NCBI GenBank assembly: GCA_022766165.1
Contig: QYLO01000009.1
Coordinates: forward strand, 1-64,000
Length of the DNA stretch: 64,000 nt
From: Candidatus Electrothrix gigas
GTDB lineage: Bacteria > Desulfobacterota > Desulfobulbia > Desulfobulbales > Desulfobulbaceae
Reading direction: 5' to 3'
The notes under the pieces are model-generated. The model was not told the DNA's origin, did not search any database, and was given only the letters and a program-made list of their open reading frames with translations. The translations under genes and the position numbers were made by a program. Below are positions 44,592 to 53,834 of this stretch, piece after piece (positions within the stretch are counted from its first letter, which is position 1; each line of letters begins with the position of its first letter).

Positions 44592-45485
44592 TTAAGTGGC
44601 TTGGCCGGTCATAAGAACCGGTGCTTGTATGTCAATATGATGATCTCCGAATTTATTCAACAGCGCCTTATGAACTCGTCTTCTTTCACTTTTCTCATAC
44701 CATCTTTCTTCATTTTTTTTATAGTTGATACCGGAAGCGTGAATTACTGGAAGTATAGAGTATTTTCTGTTCATATAAGCATATAAGCTATCTGGCAAAT
44801 TATTTTTTTGTCCGAGCATCATTGTGCATTTGTACTCACCTGATTGACTGTCAAATGCAGTTTTGTTTAATAAGGTCAGCGCATCTTTTCCCATTAAAAG
44901 AATCGGGCTGCCTTCTTTGACATTTTCTTTAATCCTTTGAACCCAGTGGCATAAACATTGTTCAGCTTGTTTTTTAAAGATAGCTCCGTCGTCTGAGCGG
45001 AGTAATTTCATAACCTGAATAGCCTGGGAGCTTCCTCCGGGGCTGATCATACATAATAATTGCGTCATCATGAGGTTCATCCCTTTATTTTTTTTGCTGA
45101 TTTTTTCAGGAGACCTCATTGACATGTCGAACAATGTCTCGAATTTTTTTATACCTATACTCTTGAATATCTTTTTGATCCCACTGCGCATGTTAGGTGT
45201 ATTAAACGTATTGTCACATGCAGCACTTTCTGGAGATCGTTGCAAATCTTTTAGAAATTTGATGCCTGCATCTGGAGCGACACAAAATCCAGACAGAACA
45301 AAATTTGCTTTAGCATCATGATGAAACAGATGCTGATTGCCGACCAGGCTGCAGAACATAAGATCATGCTCGTTATTAACGTGCATAATATCTGAATTTT
45401 TTATTATTTTTTTATATCTGCAAAGCGATTTGTTTTTAGCTTTTCGATATTGTATAGCTCTGCTGTTTGAAGAGTACAGGTACAC
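44592..45485 (-). CDS. Hypothetical protein
   Basis: The 297-residue protein starts at GTG 45485, with ggag about ten bases upstream. It is basic and Cys/Met-rich in places. Segments SPILLMGKDALTLL and SILPVIHASGINYKKNEERWYEKSERR vaguely recall the end of uracil-DNA-glycosylase-like folds, but the usual catalytic motifs are not seen, so no function is given. No signal peptide is evident. It ends 15 bases before topB, on the same strand. Confidence 0.55.
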   Translation of the reverse strand: MYLYSSNSRAIQYRKAKNKSLCRYKKIIKNSDIMHVNNEHDLMFCSLVGNQHLFHHDAKANFVLSGFCVAPDAGIKFLKDLQRSPESAACDNTFNTPNMRSGIKKIFKSIGIKKFETLFDMSMRSPEKISKKNKGMNLMMTQLLCMISPGGSSQAIQVMKLLRSDDGAIFKKQAEQCLCHWVQRIKENVKEGSPILLMGKDALTLLNKTAFDSQSGEYKCTMMLGQKNNLPDSLYAYMNRKYSILPVIHASGINYKKNEERWYEKSERRRVHKALLNKFGDHHIDIQAPVLMTGQAT

Positions 45486-45567
45486 ATAGCTACATCTCCT
45501 GCGTTACAGTTTAATAGTTGCAGGCAATCCTAATGATTGATAATAATTGAGCAACTTTCGTATGTTT

Positions 45568-46098
45568 TTACAGTATCTCCCAAATAAACCAAGCTATCAT
45601 CAGGCCAGAAATGACCAGATTCGCAATCACTCCTCCCATAAAACCAAGAAAGGAACCAAAACCAGAATGGAGAGCCTGTTTGACCTGCTCTCCCATGATT
45701 AATTCACCGGCAATCGCCCCTAAGAGCGGTCCAACAATGATACCAATCGGACCGAGAACAAAGACCAGTAAAGAGCCAAGAACCGCACCCCAGGCAGCCG
45801 CTTTTGAACCACCAAACATCTTGACTCCAAAGGCGGTGGCAAGAAATTCAATCAGATAGCTCAAAATGACAAAAACCGTTTGTCCAATAAAGAACCAAGC
45901 CGATAAGCTGTCAAATCCGGTGATTAATCCGTAGACCAGAAAACCGCCCAAGATAAGCGCAGTGCCTGGCAGGGCAGGAAAAACCGTCCCCACCAGTCCT
46001 CCGATAATAAAAGGAACACTTGCCAGAAAACCCCAAACATGAGGATTTGCAAGGGTGATCGTGTAAAGCGAATAAAACCAATTTGCTACTTCTTGCAC
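45568..46098 (-). CDS. DUF456 family small membrane protein
   Basis: The 176-residue protein is almost wholly hydrophobic, with about four to five helices. Gly-zipper stretches include GGLVGTVFPALPGTALILGG and GSKAAAWGAVLGSLLVFVLGPIG (split here), and IVGPLLGAIAGELIMG. This is the DUF456 pattern; the family has no proven function. Confidence 0.85.
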   Translation of the reverse strand: MQEVANWFYSLYTITLANPHVWGFLASVPFIIGGLVGTVFPALPGTALILGGFLVYGLITGFDSLSAWFFIGQTVFVILSYLIEFLATAFGVKMFGGSKAAAWGAVLGSLLVFVLGPIGIIVGPLLGAIAGELIMGEQVKQALHSGFGSFLGFMGGVIANLVISGLMIAWFIWEIL

Positions 46099-46281
46099 AG
46101 AGGTCTCCGGGAAAAAAATGACTCAACAGGGCATGAGAGACGTTGTTTCAAATTTTATCAAGTGTTACTTTGGGGCAAATAGAAAGAGGCCCAAGCTCTA
46201 CAGATGAAGAGTTATCTGTGCAGCCTGAGCCTTTGACGTGAGCTGTCCTGAGTTGCCCGTATCAGACCTGATGAAACGTGT

Positions 46282-47424
46282 TTATTCTGTGGGCATCTCC
46301 TGTTGTTGAACTTGCTGCATTCTACTTGCGTCTTCAGCTTCTTGAGAAAGATCCTGCACCATAAGCCGTATTGTTTGTTCCATACCCTGATGAGTATTTT
46401 CTTGCTCACTGATTTTACCGAGTAAAACCTTTGTGTTGACCTTACATGCCTGCAACTCACTTCCCATTGCAGAGAGCGCTGTATTTCTTTCTTCAACAAC
46501 CTTTTCAAAGCCAATAACCTGAGCACGGAGAGATTCAGCTTCTGTCATGATCTGATTTTGTTCTTTCTGGAGCTGAAAAATTTTCACCTGAGCCTGCTTT
46601 TTTAGCTGTGCATATTCTTCTTCAAACTGGACCATTTCAGCTTGTGCCTGCTTTTTTAGCTCTGCCTGTTCTTTTTCAAGCTGGCTAATTTTCGCCTGAG
46701 CCTGCTTTTTTAGCTCTGACTGTTCTTGTTCAAGCTGGCTAACTTTTGCCTGAGCCTGCTTTTTTAGCTCTGCCTGCTCTTGTTCAAGCTGGGCAACTTT
46801 TGCCTGAGCCTGCTTTTTTAGCTCTGACTGTTCTTGTTCAAGCTGGCTAATTTTTGCCTGAGCCTGCTTTTGTAGCTCTGCCTGCTCTTGTTTAAGCTGG
46901 GCATTCTGCATCAAGGCTGCTTCTGATTTTGCCTGGGCATTCTTTAATTTTGCCAGAACTTTTTTATGGTTGTTTGCAAGATTTTTCAAAGCTTGTTGGC
47001 ACTGAGAAATGATCTGGCTATGTTGATCTTTTATCTTTTTAAGAGAATCCTCCAGTGTGCTGATCTTCTTCAAGAGGATTCCCTCTTTTTTCTCAAAATC
47101 AGCCAATGCGACTTGCTTTTCTTTTTCAAGGGCAGTGAGTGCAGCTTTCTTTTCAGAGAGTACCTTTGCCAAGCTTCGGATATTTTTCTTTGCCTTGCTT
47201 AATTCTTCTGTAGTGGTAGTGAGGTCAACAGTTGTCTCATCTAATGCCTGTTCACTATATGCTACCTGTATCTCTGCAGAGGCTAATTTTGTTTCAGCAA
47301 TCTCCTTTTCCTCAATGATCTGCTTGTTGGCCCCGCTTTGACTTTGCCCCCACCAAGAGGTCAAAAGTAAAAGGATAATCAATGCTCCGATAAGAGAATT
47401 TTTGTTAAAAAAATTGTTCATCAT
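46282..47424 (-). CDS. Membrane-anchored coiled-coil protein with 18-residue repeats
   Basis: The 380-residue protein has one N-terminal membrane helix (LIGALIILLLLTSWW). Long coiled coil fills most of the rest. Between about 170 and 285 an 18-residue unit built on QAQAKISQLEQEQSELKK is repeated six to seven times; at DNA level it is a 54-bp tandem array (about 46570-46910). The periplasmic rod could span the envelope or bind partners. caggag precedes ATG 47424. No family can be assigned beyond coiled coil. Confidence 0.7.
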   Translation of the reverse strand: MMNNFFNKNSLIGALIILLLLTSWWGQSQSGANKQIIEEKEIAETKLASAEIQVAYSEQALDETTVDLTTTTEELSKAKKNIRSLAKVLSEKKAALTALEKEKQVALADFEKKEGILLKKISTLEDSLKKIKDQHSQIISQCQQALKNLANNHKKVLAKLKNAQAKSEAALMQNAQLKQEQAELQKQAQAKISQLEQEQSELKKQAQAKVAQLEQEQAELKKQAQAKVSQLEQEQSELKKQAQAKISQLEKEQAELKKQAQAEMVQFEEEYAQLKKQAQVKIFQLQKEQNQIMTEAESLRAQVIGFEKVVEERNTALSAMGSELQACKVNTKVLLGKISEQENTHQGMEQTIRLMVQDLSQEAEDASRMQQVQQQEMPTE

Positions 47425-47495
47425 GATGTAACTCCTGTTTTTATGAAAAGTTGTTCCTCAAATGTCCGCATTGCACAAGTAACTACTCTAATAAA

Positions 47496-49751
47496 TCATT
47501 CAAATGGCATCTGGTCAAGAGCGGTTAATTCTTTTTCAACGCGGCTGAGGTTTCGTTTTACCTTGGTATCAAGTCCTGCATGAGGGTATTTTTGCAGAAT
47601 CCCTTTAAGAATTTTTTGGGAAGAGAGAAGATGTTGCCGTTTAACTCTCAGATTTGTTGTACTCTTGGCACGTTGAAAAAAAATCGCAGCCTCTTGACGG
47701 GCCTCTTGGCCTGCTGTCAACGAAACCTTTTTTATTTTTTCACGAGCCTGTGTATCCATTGAAGTATTGAGCAAATCCGAAAAAAGTGCAATGGCTTTAT
47801 CATATTCTGATGCTTGCAGTGCTGCCTCGGCCTTTCCCCATTTTTTTTCCAGGCCTGTTTGCACTACTTGTTGTGAAGAGCCTGAAGAATGCTGCGGATC
47901 TTTTTCTCCGTACTCAGAAAATTTTTTCTCTATTTCTAATCCATTGGATTTTATAGTTGTTGTCTGCGGCACAGGCTCTTGTTGTTTTATAAGCTCTGCT
48001 TGCTCCTGTTCCCCCTGTTGCTGTCGTTCCTGAATCGATTGAGACATACCGTTGTTGCCGCTATCGCTATTGCTTTTAATCATGTCCTGATGATCTGGCT
48101 CTAGTACAGGTACAGGTTCTACAGGTACGGATGTTGTTGCAAGAGGCTGCTGTGCAGAGTCCACCTGTACAGGAGAAGTGGAAGTAAGGGCATCTATTCT
48201 CTGTCGTATAATTTCTTGCTTATCAAGAGGCAATATATCAAGTGGTACATTTTCTAGTACAGTCAACGCTTCCTGAGGGTGTTGATTCACAACCAACTGA
48301 TCAGATTGTTGTATAAGTTCTTGAAACCACTGTTCAGCCTTTTCCTCAGCCTTTGCTACCAGCTTTTTTACATGAGAGTGGAGTGGCGAGTTGGGAAAGT
48401 TGTGAAGAAAGGCTCGGGCCTGCTGAGTTATAGTAAATCCATCGTGTTGTGGATCAAATGTCATTGAGCTGAGAAGTAAGGATGCGTAGGCGTCAACCTC
48501 TTCTTGATGAGATGCAACAGCCTGTAAGGCCATAAGATGCTGTCTATCAAAAGAGACGTTGAGTTCTTGCAGTTCTTCATACAGTACTCTTGCAGGTAGA
48601 TAATTTTTCAGGGCAAATTCAAGCTCTGACATCTGCTTGAGTACTTTTATCTGAAGGGTACTGTTGCCGGTTTGTCGAACGCTGGCAAGCAGGTCACTGA
48701 GTACGCTTCGTGCCTCTTCTTTTTTACCTTGCTTGAGGAGAGATTGGGCATACTGATACCTTTCCTCATAATTTGGAGCTGGTTGAGATGAAAGAGGCTG
48801 CTGGCCTGTATGTTCGTCTTCGCCATATTCATCATATTCATATTGCTGGCTGTCCTGACTGTACGGATTACTATATTGATTACTATACTGATTATTATAC
48901 TGACCGTATCTGTCGACTTGATCCTGATTATATTGTTGTATTTGCGGTATTATTTGTTCTGATTGCTGAGGTAACGTCCTGTCAAAGTGAGCTGTTCTGG
49001 ACGGAACAATATGAGTATTGGAAAGTACTTCTGGAGTACCAGTCCTACTGGGAACAAAGACAGGGCGACGCATGAAACGTTCAGGAAGTTTTGATAATTG
49101 CTGGAATAACGCAGGACACTCTCCTTCAAGATAGGAAAAATCTTTGCGTTGAAGCTGTTGCAGGATGATAATAACCTTTTCATACGACGCAGCAATATTG
49201 CGATCATTGAGAAGTTCAACTTGTAACTCTGTATATGCATCGTGCAATACATCGACCTTACGTTGACAGGAAATACGCTTTCGAGATTGCTCAGGAGTGT
49301 AATATCGGACTTGATGTTGTTCGAGTTCTTGCCAAGATCTTGCCTTTTGCGCATAAAATGAAACCCTACTCCGTACAGTTTCGTTTATAGGTTGTAACAT
49401 TCCTGTAGTATCCGTTTTCTTCTCGGAAAAATGTTGTTCGTTCAAACGCTGCAAGCCCTGTAAGTCCTGTAAGTTCTGTTGCTGTGCCTGCAGAGTTTGG
49501 GCAGATTGAGCAGATTGAGCAAGTTTTTGCTGCTTCGACTGAGTGAACGGTTGGCGTAACAGGGAGCGACTGGATACGGGTTTATTGCTGCTCGGCAGGG
49601 TCTCTGAGGTCTCAGGTGGTATTGGCCAATCTTGGTAAGGAAGTACCTTCTGTTTTTCAACTGCTATACATCCAGAAAGAATACAGACTGATGCCACCTC
49701 TACAACGAGGAGCTTGAGGTTAAACCGTAAGGAGAGAGACGAGATATACAT
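47496..49751 (-). CDS. Large lipoprotein with TPR-like helices
   Basis: The 751-residue protein has a signal peptide ending in a lipobox (L25-S-G-C28), so it is probably an outer-membrane or periplasmic lipoprotein. A Gln-rich stretch (70-110) and a Tyr/Asn/Gln-rich stretch (QYNQDQVDRYGQYNNQYSNQ, 275-310) are low-complexity. Helical TPR-like repeats occur around 335-480 (YAQSLLKQGKKEEARSVLSDL) and again near the C-terminus (AEAALQASEYDKAIALFSDLL). It lies on the same strand downstream of a class A PBP and may help murein synthesis, in the way LpoA-type activators do; this is an inference from location and fold. Confidence 0.6.
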   Translation of the reverse strand: MYISSLSLRFNLKLLVVEVASVCILSGCIAVEKQKVLPYQDWPIPPETSETLPSSNKPVSSRSLLRQPFTQSKQQKLAQSAQSAQTLQAQQQNLQDLQGLQRLNEQHFSEKKTDTTGMLQPINETVRSRVSFYAQKARSWQELEQHQVRYYTPEQSRKRISCQRKVDVLHDAYTELQVELLNDRNIAASYEKVIIILQQLQRKDFSYLEGECPALFQQLSKLPERFMRRPVFVPSRTGTPEVLSNTHIVPSRTAHFDRTLPQQSEQIIPQIQQYNQDQVDRYGQYNNQYSNQYSNPYSQDSQQYEYDEYGEDEHTGQQPLSSQPAPNYEERYQYAQSLLKQGKKEEARSVLSDLLASVRQTGNSTLQIKVLKQMSELEFALKNYLPARVLYEELQELNVSFDRQHLMALQAVASHQEEVDAYASLLLSSMTFDPQHDGFTITQQARAFLHNFPNSPLHSHVKKLVAKAEEKAEQWFQELIQQSDQLVVNQHPQEALTVLENVPLDILPLDKQEIIRQRIDALTSTSPVQVDSAQQPLATTSVPVEPVPVLEPDHQDMIKSNSDSGNNGMSQSIQERQQQGEQEQAELIKQQEPVPQTTTIKSNGLEIEKKFSEYGEKDPQHSSGSSQQVVQTGLEKKWGKAEAALQASEYDKAIALFSDLLNTSMDTQAREKIKKVSLTAGQEARQEAAIFFQRAKSTTNLRVKRQHLLSSQKILKGILQKYPHAGLDTKVKRNLSRVEKELTALDQMPFE

Positions 49752-49993
49752 TTTTTATTTGTAAACGTATTAAACTGTTAAGCCTTTGAAGCTTAAAAGA
49801 GTATTTTTAATTCTATCCTGTTATCCGCTGGTATCGACGCTGTTCTTTATCGAGCATGCAAGGGAAAAGCAGGGCTGTTTTTCTTACTCGTTACCAACGT
49901 TCAAAACTCAAAAATCAAGACTTTTACCTCTTACCAATTGGGAAAACTATCAGAAAACGGGAATCTGTACAATTCCTTTTTTTCCTTTTTTTG

Positions 49994-52900
49994 TTATGGC
50001 CGTTGATTGCGCCAAAATGGAATAAATCGACGTTCAGCTGTAAAACTGTTATCACTCCCCACTGTCCCGTGTTCTAAGGCCGAAGGACTACTCGGTGTAA
50101 TAACCGTTCGTTTTCCAGCTCGTGTGCCGAATTGAACTCCTCCGTTTTTATGTTGCACAGGGATAAAATACTGTCCAGTGTCTGGATATTTTAAAGAAAT
50201 ACCATTGAATGCAAGATCAACAGGATCAAGACGTTCGGCAACACCCTCAAGTGAGTACAGGGCTTGGGCAATATTACTCCAGGTTGGCAGGGCACCTTGC
50301 GCACCACTGATATGGGTTGAGCCTTTTTTCATGGGATCGTTGTTATCAAAGCCCGCATATACGCCTACGGCATATCCCCCTTTGAGTCGTAGTGTTCCCT
50401 CCTGTTCAGTTTTCGTTGGGACATATCCAAAAAAAGCAGCGTTGCGGAAATCATTTGCTGTACCTGTTTTTCCCAGAAGTGGAAGCGACAGATCAAATTG
50501 CTGGAGTTTGGCGTCTCGTTCCTTATCAGTACTCTTTAAACGGACATTTTTTAAGGCATAGCGTCCTGTTCCGTAACGAACCACATTGTACAGAATGTTT
50601 GTGACCTCATTACTGGTCTTGGAATCGACCACAGGAGTGGCTGCTGTCTCTCGTGTATAAATAATTTCCCCATCTGCCCCTATAATCTGTTCAATAATAG
50701 CGAGTCCATCCTGTTCCTGAGCAGAATTCTTCTCCTTATCAACTTCATCATCAGCTTCATCAGGGGGCAAATCAACAAGGTAATTTTTTCCGGTTATCAA
50801 TGTTTCATACATACGCACCGACTCTAGGAGCGACACGACATTCGACCCTAAGGGGAAGGAGAGTACCGGATCAAGTTGACTGTGTATTCCGCATTCACGG
50901 GCAAGGCGTACCAGATATTGTATACCGAGCATGATTCTGTAATCAGGGATGGCACTCAACACCTGCATAGAATATTTTTTTTGTATTTTCAAGGTATTTA
51001 GCTCTATGCGCATTTGGGATTCTATCATTTTGAGGCCAGCAGAACTGACCTTCCCCTCTAAGAGAACATTGTTCCATAAGGCATCTTTATTGGAACCAAA
51101 GAGCCGAGCTAATCGCTGACGCAAGGCGAATTCGTCAATCTTACGCCAGTTTGGAGAAAGGTTGTTGCTTGTTGTATAAATCAGTTGCCCTCGCTCGTCT
51201 TGGGCAAAAGTACCCGAAGGCCGTGTTTCATCAAGACCTTCGGGTTTCTGCTGATTATAAAAGGCAAAGGGGTTGCCAAACCACGAGGGAAGCTGTTCAA
51301 TGTATCGGCGATATCTCTGCAAAGCATGATAAGTATTTTGAAATTGGAGGAAGTTTTCATGCAACATGGAAAAACGTTTCCAGTATTCAGAACGCTGCCG
51401 AGATGTAAGTCCCTTTCTGTTAAGTTTTTCATGAAGTTGCTCACGAAATTTTGAGAAATCAAGGCCATGATAAATTCGTTGCCATCTGCGATACTCCTCA
51501 AAACGACCGTCAAAGACAAAATCGGCTTCCAATTTTCGTATAGCCTGTTTATAGGCCGCTTGATCAAGGATGCCATCTGTAATACGGATACCAAATATGT
51601 CCCTGATACGGCTGCTGAATTTCTGGTAACTTTCTTTTCTGCCTCGTCTGACCCTCGGGGCCATATCAAGGAATTTTGCGAGTTCTTGGATCTGTGCCGG
51701 ACTCAGCCGATCCGTCAGATGATAGAGTAACCAAACTGCGGCCACATTTTCTGATTTGACACCAGCCCAACTCATGGAAACATAATGAAATGGACTTTTA
51801 TGATCTGGCCGAGGGAAATAAGCCTGTCCTAAAAATGGAAAAACGTTTCTCTTGTTATCCAGTTCATCCAAGGGGGTCCAGCCCAGTTGGAGAGCAGCAG
51901 TAAAGAGAAAGGGTTTAAAGGTGGAACCCATAAGGCGTTTTGCAGTAACAGCTCGATTAAAAAAAAGATTTTCCATGCCGCCTGCCATAGAGCGAATCAT
52001 GCCCTGCTGAAGAACCAAGGCTGCTCCTTGGAGTTTTGGGTAGCGTTCAAGTTCTAAAATAGGTGTACCGTCAGAAGAATCCACTTCTCTGACACTGACG
52101 TAGATTTTATCACCCTGTTTGAGTCGACTCAGCAGGTCTCTCAGGTCTTGTCCCTTTGGTGTTGACCAACGTTGCTTGCGGTACTTGACAAGAGCCACCA
52201 GTATTCGTTGCAAACCTTGACGATCAATAAATCCCTCTGGATGTTTAGGGCCAAAGCTGACAGAAATAACTCGTTTTTTAGGATCCTTATTTACTCTTTT
52301 ATCTATTGTTTTAATCGTCCCAAAAAGAAATGCATTTTTGATAATTTCCCGGTCACCTTTTTTATCTTTGTACTCCTGTTGCACTTCTCTTCTGGTGTAG
52401 CCGCGTAAGCGAACATCAAGGCGGGAAAGATGACGGCGCAGGCTGTAGAGAGTTTCTGCCTGTAAAGTCTGATCAACTGTGCTGATAATCCGGGCTCCAG
52501 AGGTGGAGATGTTGTTAATCCCATGTTTTTTCAGGGCATGGGTGATGACCTTGGATTCTAATCCCTCTTTGATCAGATCCATAAGTGTATTCACGGCAAA
52601 GCGGGTTTTTCCACGGTTAAACATAATCTCTTGGGCAAGGGCCTGATCGTATTCTTTTTGACTGATCATTCCCAGTTTCAGCATATTGCCCAAAACATAT
52701 TGCGCCCGATTTTCAGCCCGCAATTTGGCCTTTAAGGTGGAGGCATTATCTGTTTTAATAAATGGATTATAATAGTTGGGTTGTTTTACAGAACCTGCTA
52801 TAAAGGCTGCTTCCAGCAAGGTGAGTTGGTTGGGTTCCTTATTAAAGTAGTATCGGGCCGCAACACCCAACCCGTGTCCGTTGCCGCTGACATAGAATTG

Positions 52901-53422
52901 GTTGCTGTAGAATTCAAGGATTTGTTCTTTAGAAAAACGATACTCCAGTCGGAGTGCATAGAGCATTTCTTTGAGTTTTGCCTCGTAGCTCCTCGATTTT
53001 CGTTTAAAGAGATTTTTTGCGGTTTGCTGGGTGATCGTACTGCCACCCTGAACAATACGACCGGCTTTTAAGTTCGCAACCATCGCCCGTGCAATACCAT
53101 AAAAATCAATACCATAATGGTTGAAAAACTGGTCATCTTCTGCCGCAATAATGGCGTTGACAAATTTCTCTGGAAGTTGATCGTACTTAACATATTGACG
53201 GTGGATATCTTCAAACAGCACACCGATTTTTTCTTTGCCGTTACGATAATACACAGGGCTTTCTCGACCCAGAATAGAGGAGATATTTTCTAGGGTCATT
53301 TCTGGACAGGAAACCTCGGTCACCAGATAGTACACCCAGCCCAAGGTGCCAGCAGCGAAAAGAAGCCCTAAAAAAGAAAAGAAAAAAAAGGTCTTGAGGA
53401 TAAATCTAAAAAAACAGCGCAT
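49994..53422 (-). CDS. Class A penicillin-binding protein (bifunctional murein synthase)
   Basis: The 1,142-residue inner-membrane protein has a short cytoplasmic tail and one membrane helix. A GT51 glycosyltransferase domain follows, with catalytic E95 in AAEDDQFFNHYG and GGSTITQQTAKNLF. The transpeptidase domain has S500-T-F-K503, S557-E-N559 and K985-T-G987. More than 400 residues lie between SEN and KTG, roughly twice what is usual. This region is rich in charged helices (RRGRKESYQKF, RRWQRIYHGLDF) and Tyr/Phe. It polymerises and cross-links peptidoglycan. ATG 53422 starts directly at the basic tail. The MltD-like gene is divergent across 412 bases. Confidence 0.92.
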   Translation of the reverse strand: MRCFFRFILKTFFFFSFLGLLFAAGTLGWVYYLVTEVSCPEMTLENISSILGRESPVYYRNGKEKIGVLFEDIHRQYVKYDQLPEKFVNAIIAAEDDQFFNHYGIDFYGIARAMVANLKAGRIVQGGSTITQQTAKNLFKRKSRSYEAKLKEMLYALRLEYRFSKEQILEFYSNQFYVSGNGHGLGVAARYYFNKEPNQLTLLEAAFIAGSVKQPNYYNPFIKTDNASTLKAKLRAENRAQYVLGNMLKLGMISQKEYDQALAQEIMFNRGKTRFAVNTLMDLIKEGLESKVITHALKKHGINNISTSGARIISTVDQTLQAETLYSLRRHLSRLDVRLRGYTRREVQQEYKDKKGDREIIKNAFLFGTIKTIDKRVNKDPKKRVISVSFGPKHPEGFIDRQGLQRILVALVKYRKQRWSTPKGQDLRDLLSRLKQGDKIYVSVREVDSSDGTPILELERYPKLQGAALVLQQGMIRSMAGGMENLFFNRAVTAKRLMGSTFKPFLFTAALQLGWTPLDELDNKRNVFPFLGQAYFPRPDHKSPFHYVSMSWAGVKSENVAAVWLLYHLTDRLSPAQIQELAKFLDMAPRVRRGRKESYQKFSSRIRDIFGIRITDGILDQAAYKQAIRKLEADFVFDGRFEEYRRWQRIYHGLDFSKFREQLHEKLNRKGLTSRQRSEYWKRFSMLHENFLQFQNTYHALQRYRRYIEQLPSWFGNPFAFYNQQKPEGLDETRPSGTFAQDERGQLIYTTSNNLSPNWRKIDEFALRQRLARLFGSNKDALWNNVLLEGKVSSAGLKMIESQMRIELNTLKIQKKYSMQVLSAIPDYRIMLGIQYLVRLARECGIHSQLDPVLSFPLGSNVVSLLESVRMYETLITGKNYLVDLPPDEADDEVDKEKNSAQEQDGLAIIEQIIGADGEIIYTRETAATPVVDSKTSNEVTNILYNVVRYGTGRYALKNVRLKSTDKERDAKLQQFDLSLPLLGKTGTANDFRNAAFFGYVPTKTEQEGTLRLKGGYAVGVYAGFDNNDPMKKGSTHISGAQGALPTWSNIAQALYSLEGVAERLDPVDLAFNGISLKYPDTGQYFIPVQHKNGGVQFGTRAGKRTVITPSSPSALEHGTVGSDNSFTAERRFIPFWRNQRP

Positions 53423-53834
53423 GAATTATTTATGTAATTATTTAAGTATGATAGTTTAAAAAATGAAAAATATCAAATCACTAACCACAACGCAATGGGG
53501 TACAAGGTAATTTTACCCGACTTTGATGTTTTGCGTAACCATGAAGTATGACGTAAAGAAGATTGCTTTGAAACACAAATAAAAGGAGATAGTCTCCCTT
53601 TGCTCAGAGGAGGCGGTTGGATGCATTCATCAACATACCCTCTTTGTAAAACAAAATTGGAACGGTTGTCAACAATATGTTTTTCCTTGTAAAATATTCT
53701 TCGTCTATGGTACTGTTTTATTCAAGGTGTTTTTTCGGTCTGGAGTTATTTTATACACCTGTTACAATGAAAAATAAATCGCTTCGATTCTAATCGAAAA
53801 AAATGTTTATTATGATACGATAATGTGAGAAAGA
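53423..53834. other. Divergent intergenic region between PBP and MltD-like genes
   Basis: Both genes should be driven from here. A palindrome ttcgattctaatcgaa (53783-53798, perfect 7-base arms) lies about 37 bases before the MltD ATG and has the shape of an operator. Another short inverted repeat is at about 53584-53598 (ggaga/tctcc). No convincing -35/-10 pair was fixed. Confidence 0.45.
53783..53798. promoter_or_regulatory. Perfect short palindrome upstream of the MltD-like gene
   Basis: Arms ttcgatt and aatcgaa are separated by ct. The size and symmetry suit a dimeric repressor, but no regulator is known. It could be chance in A+T-rich DNA. Confidence 0.35.
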
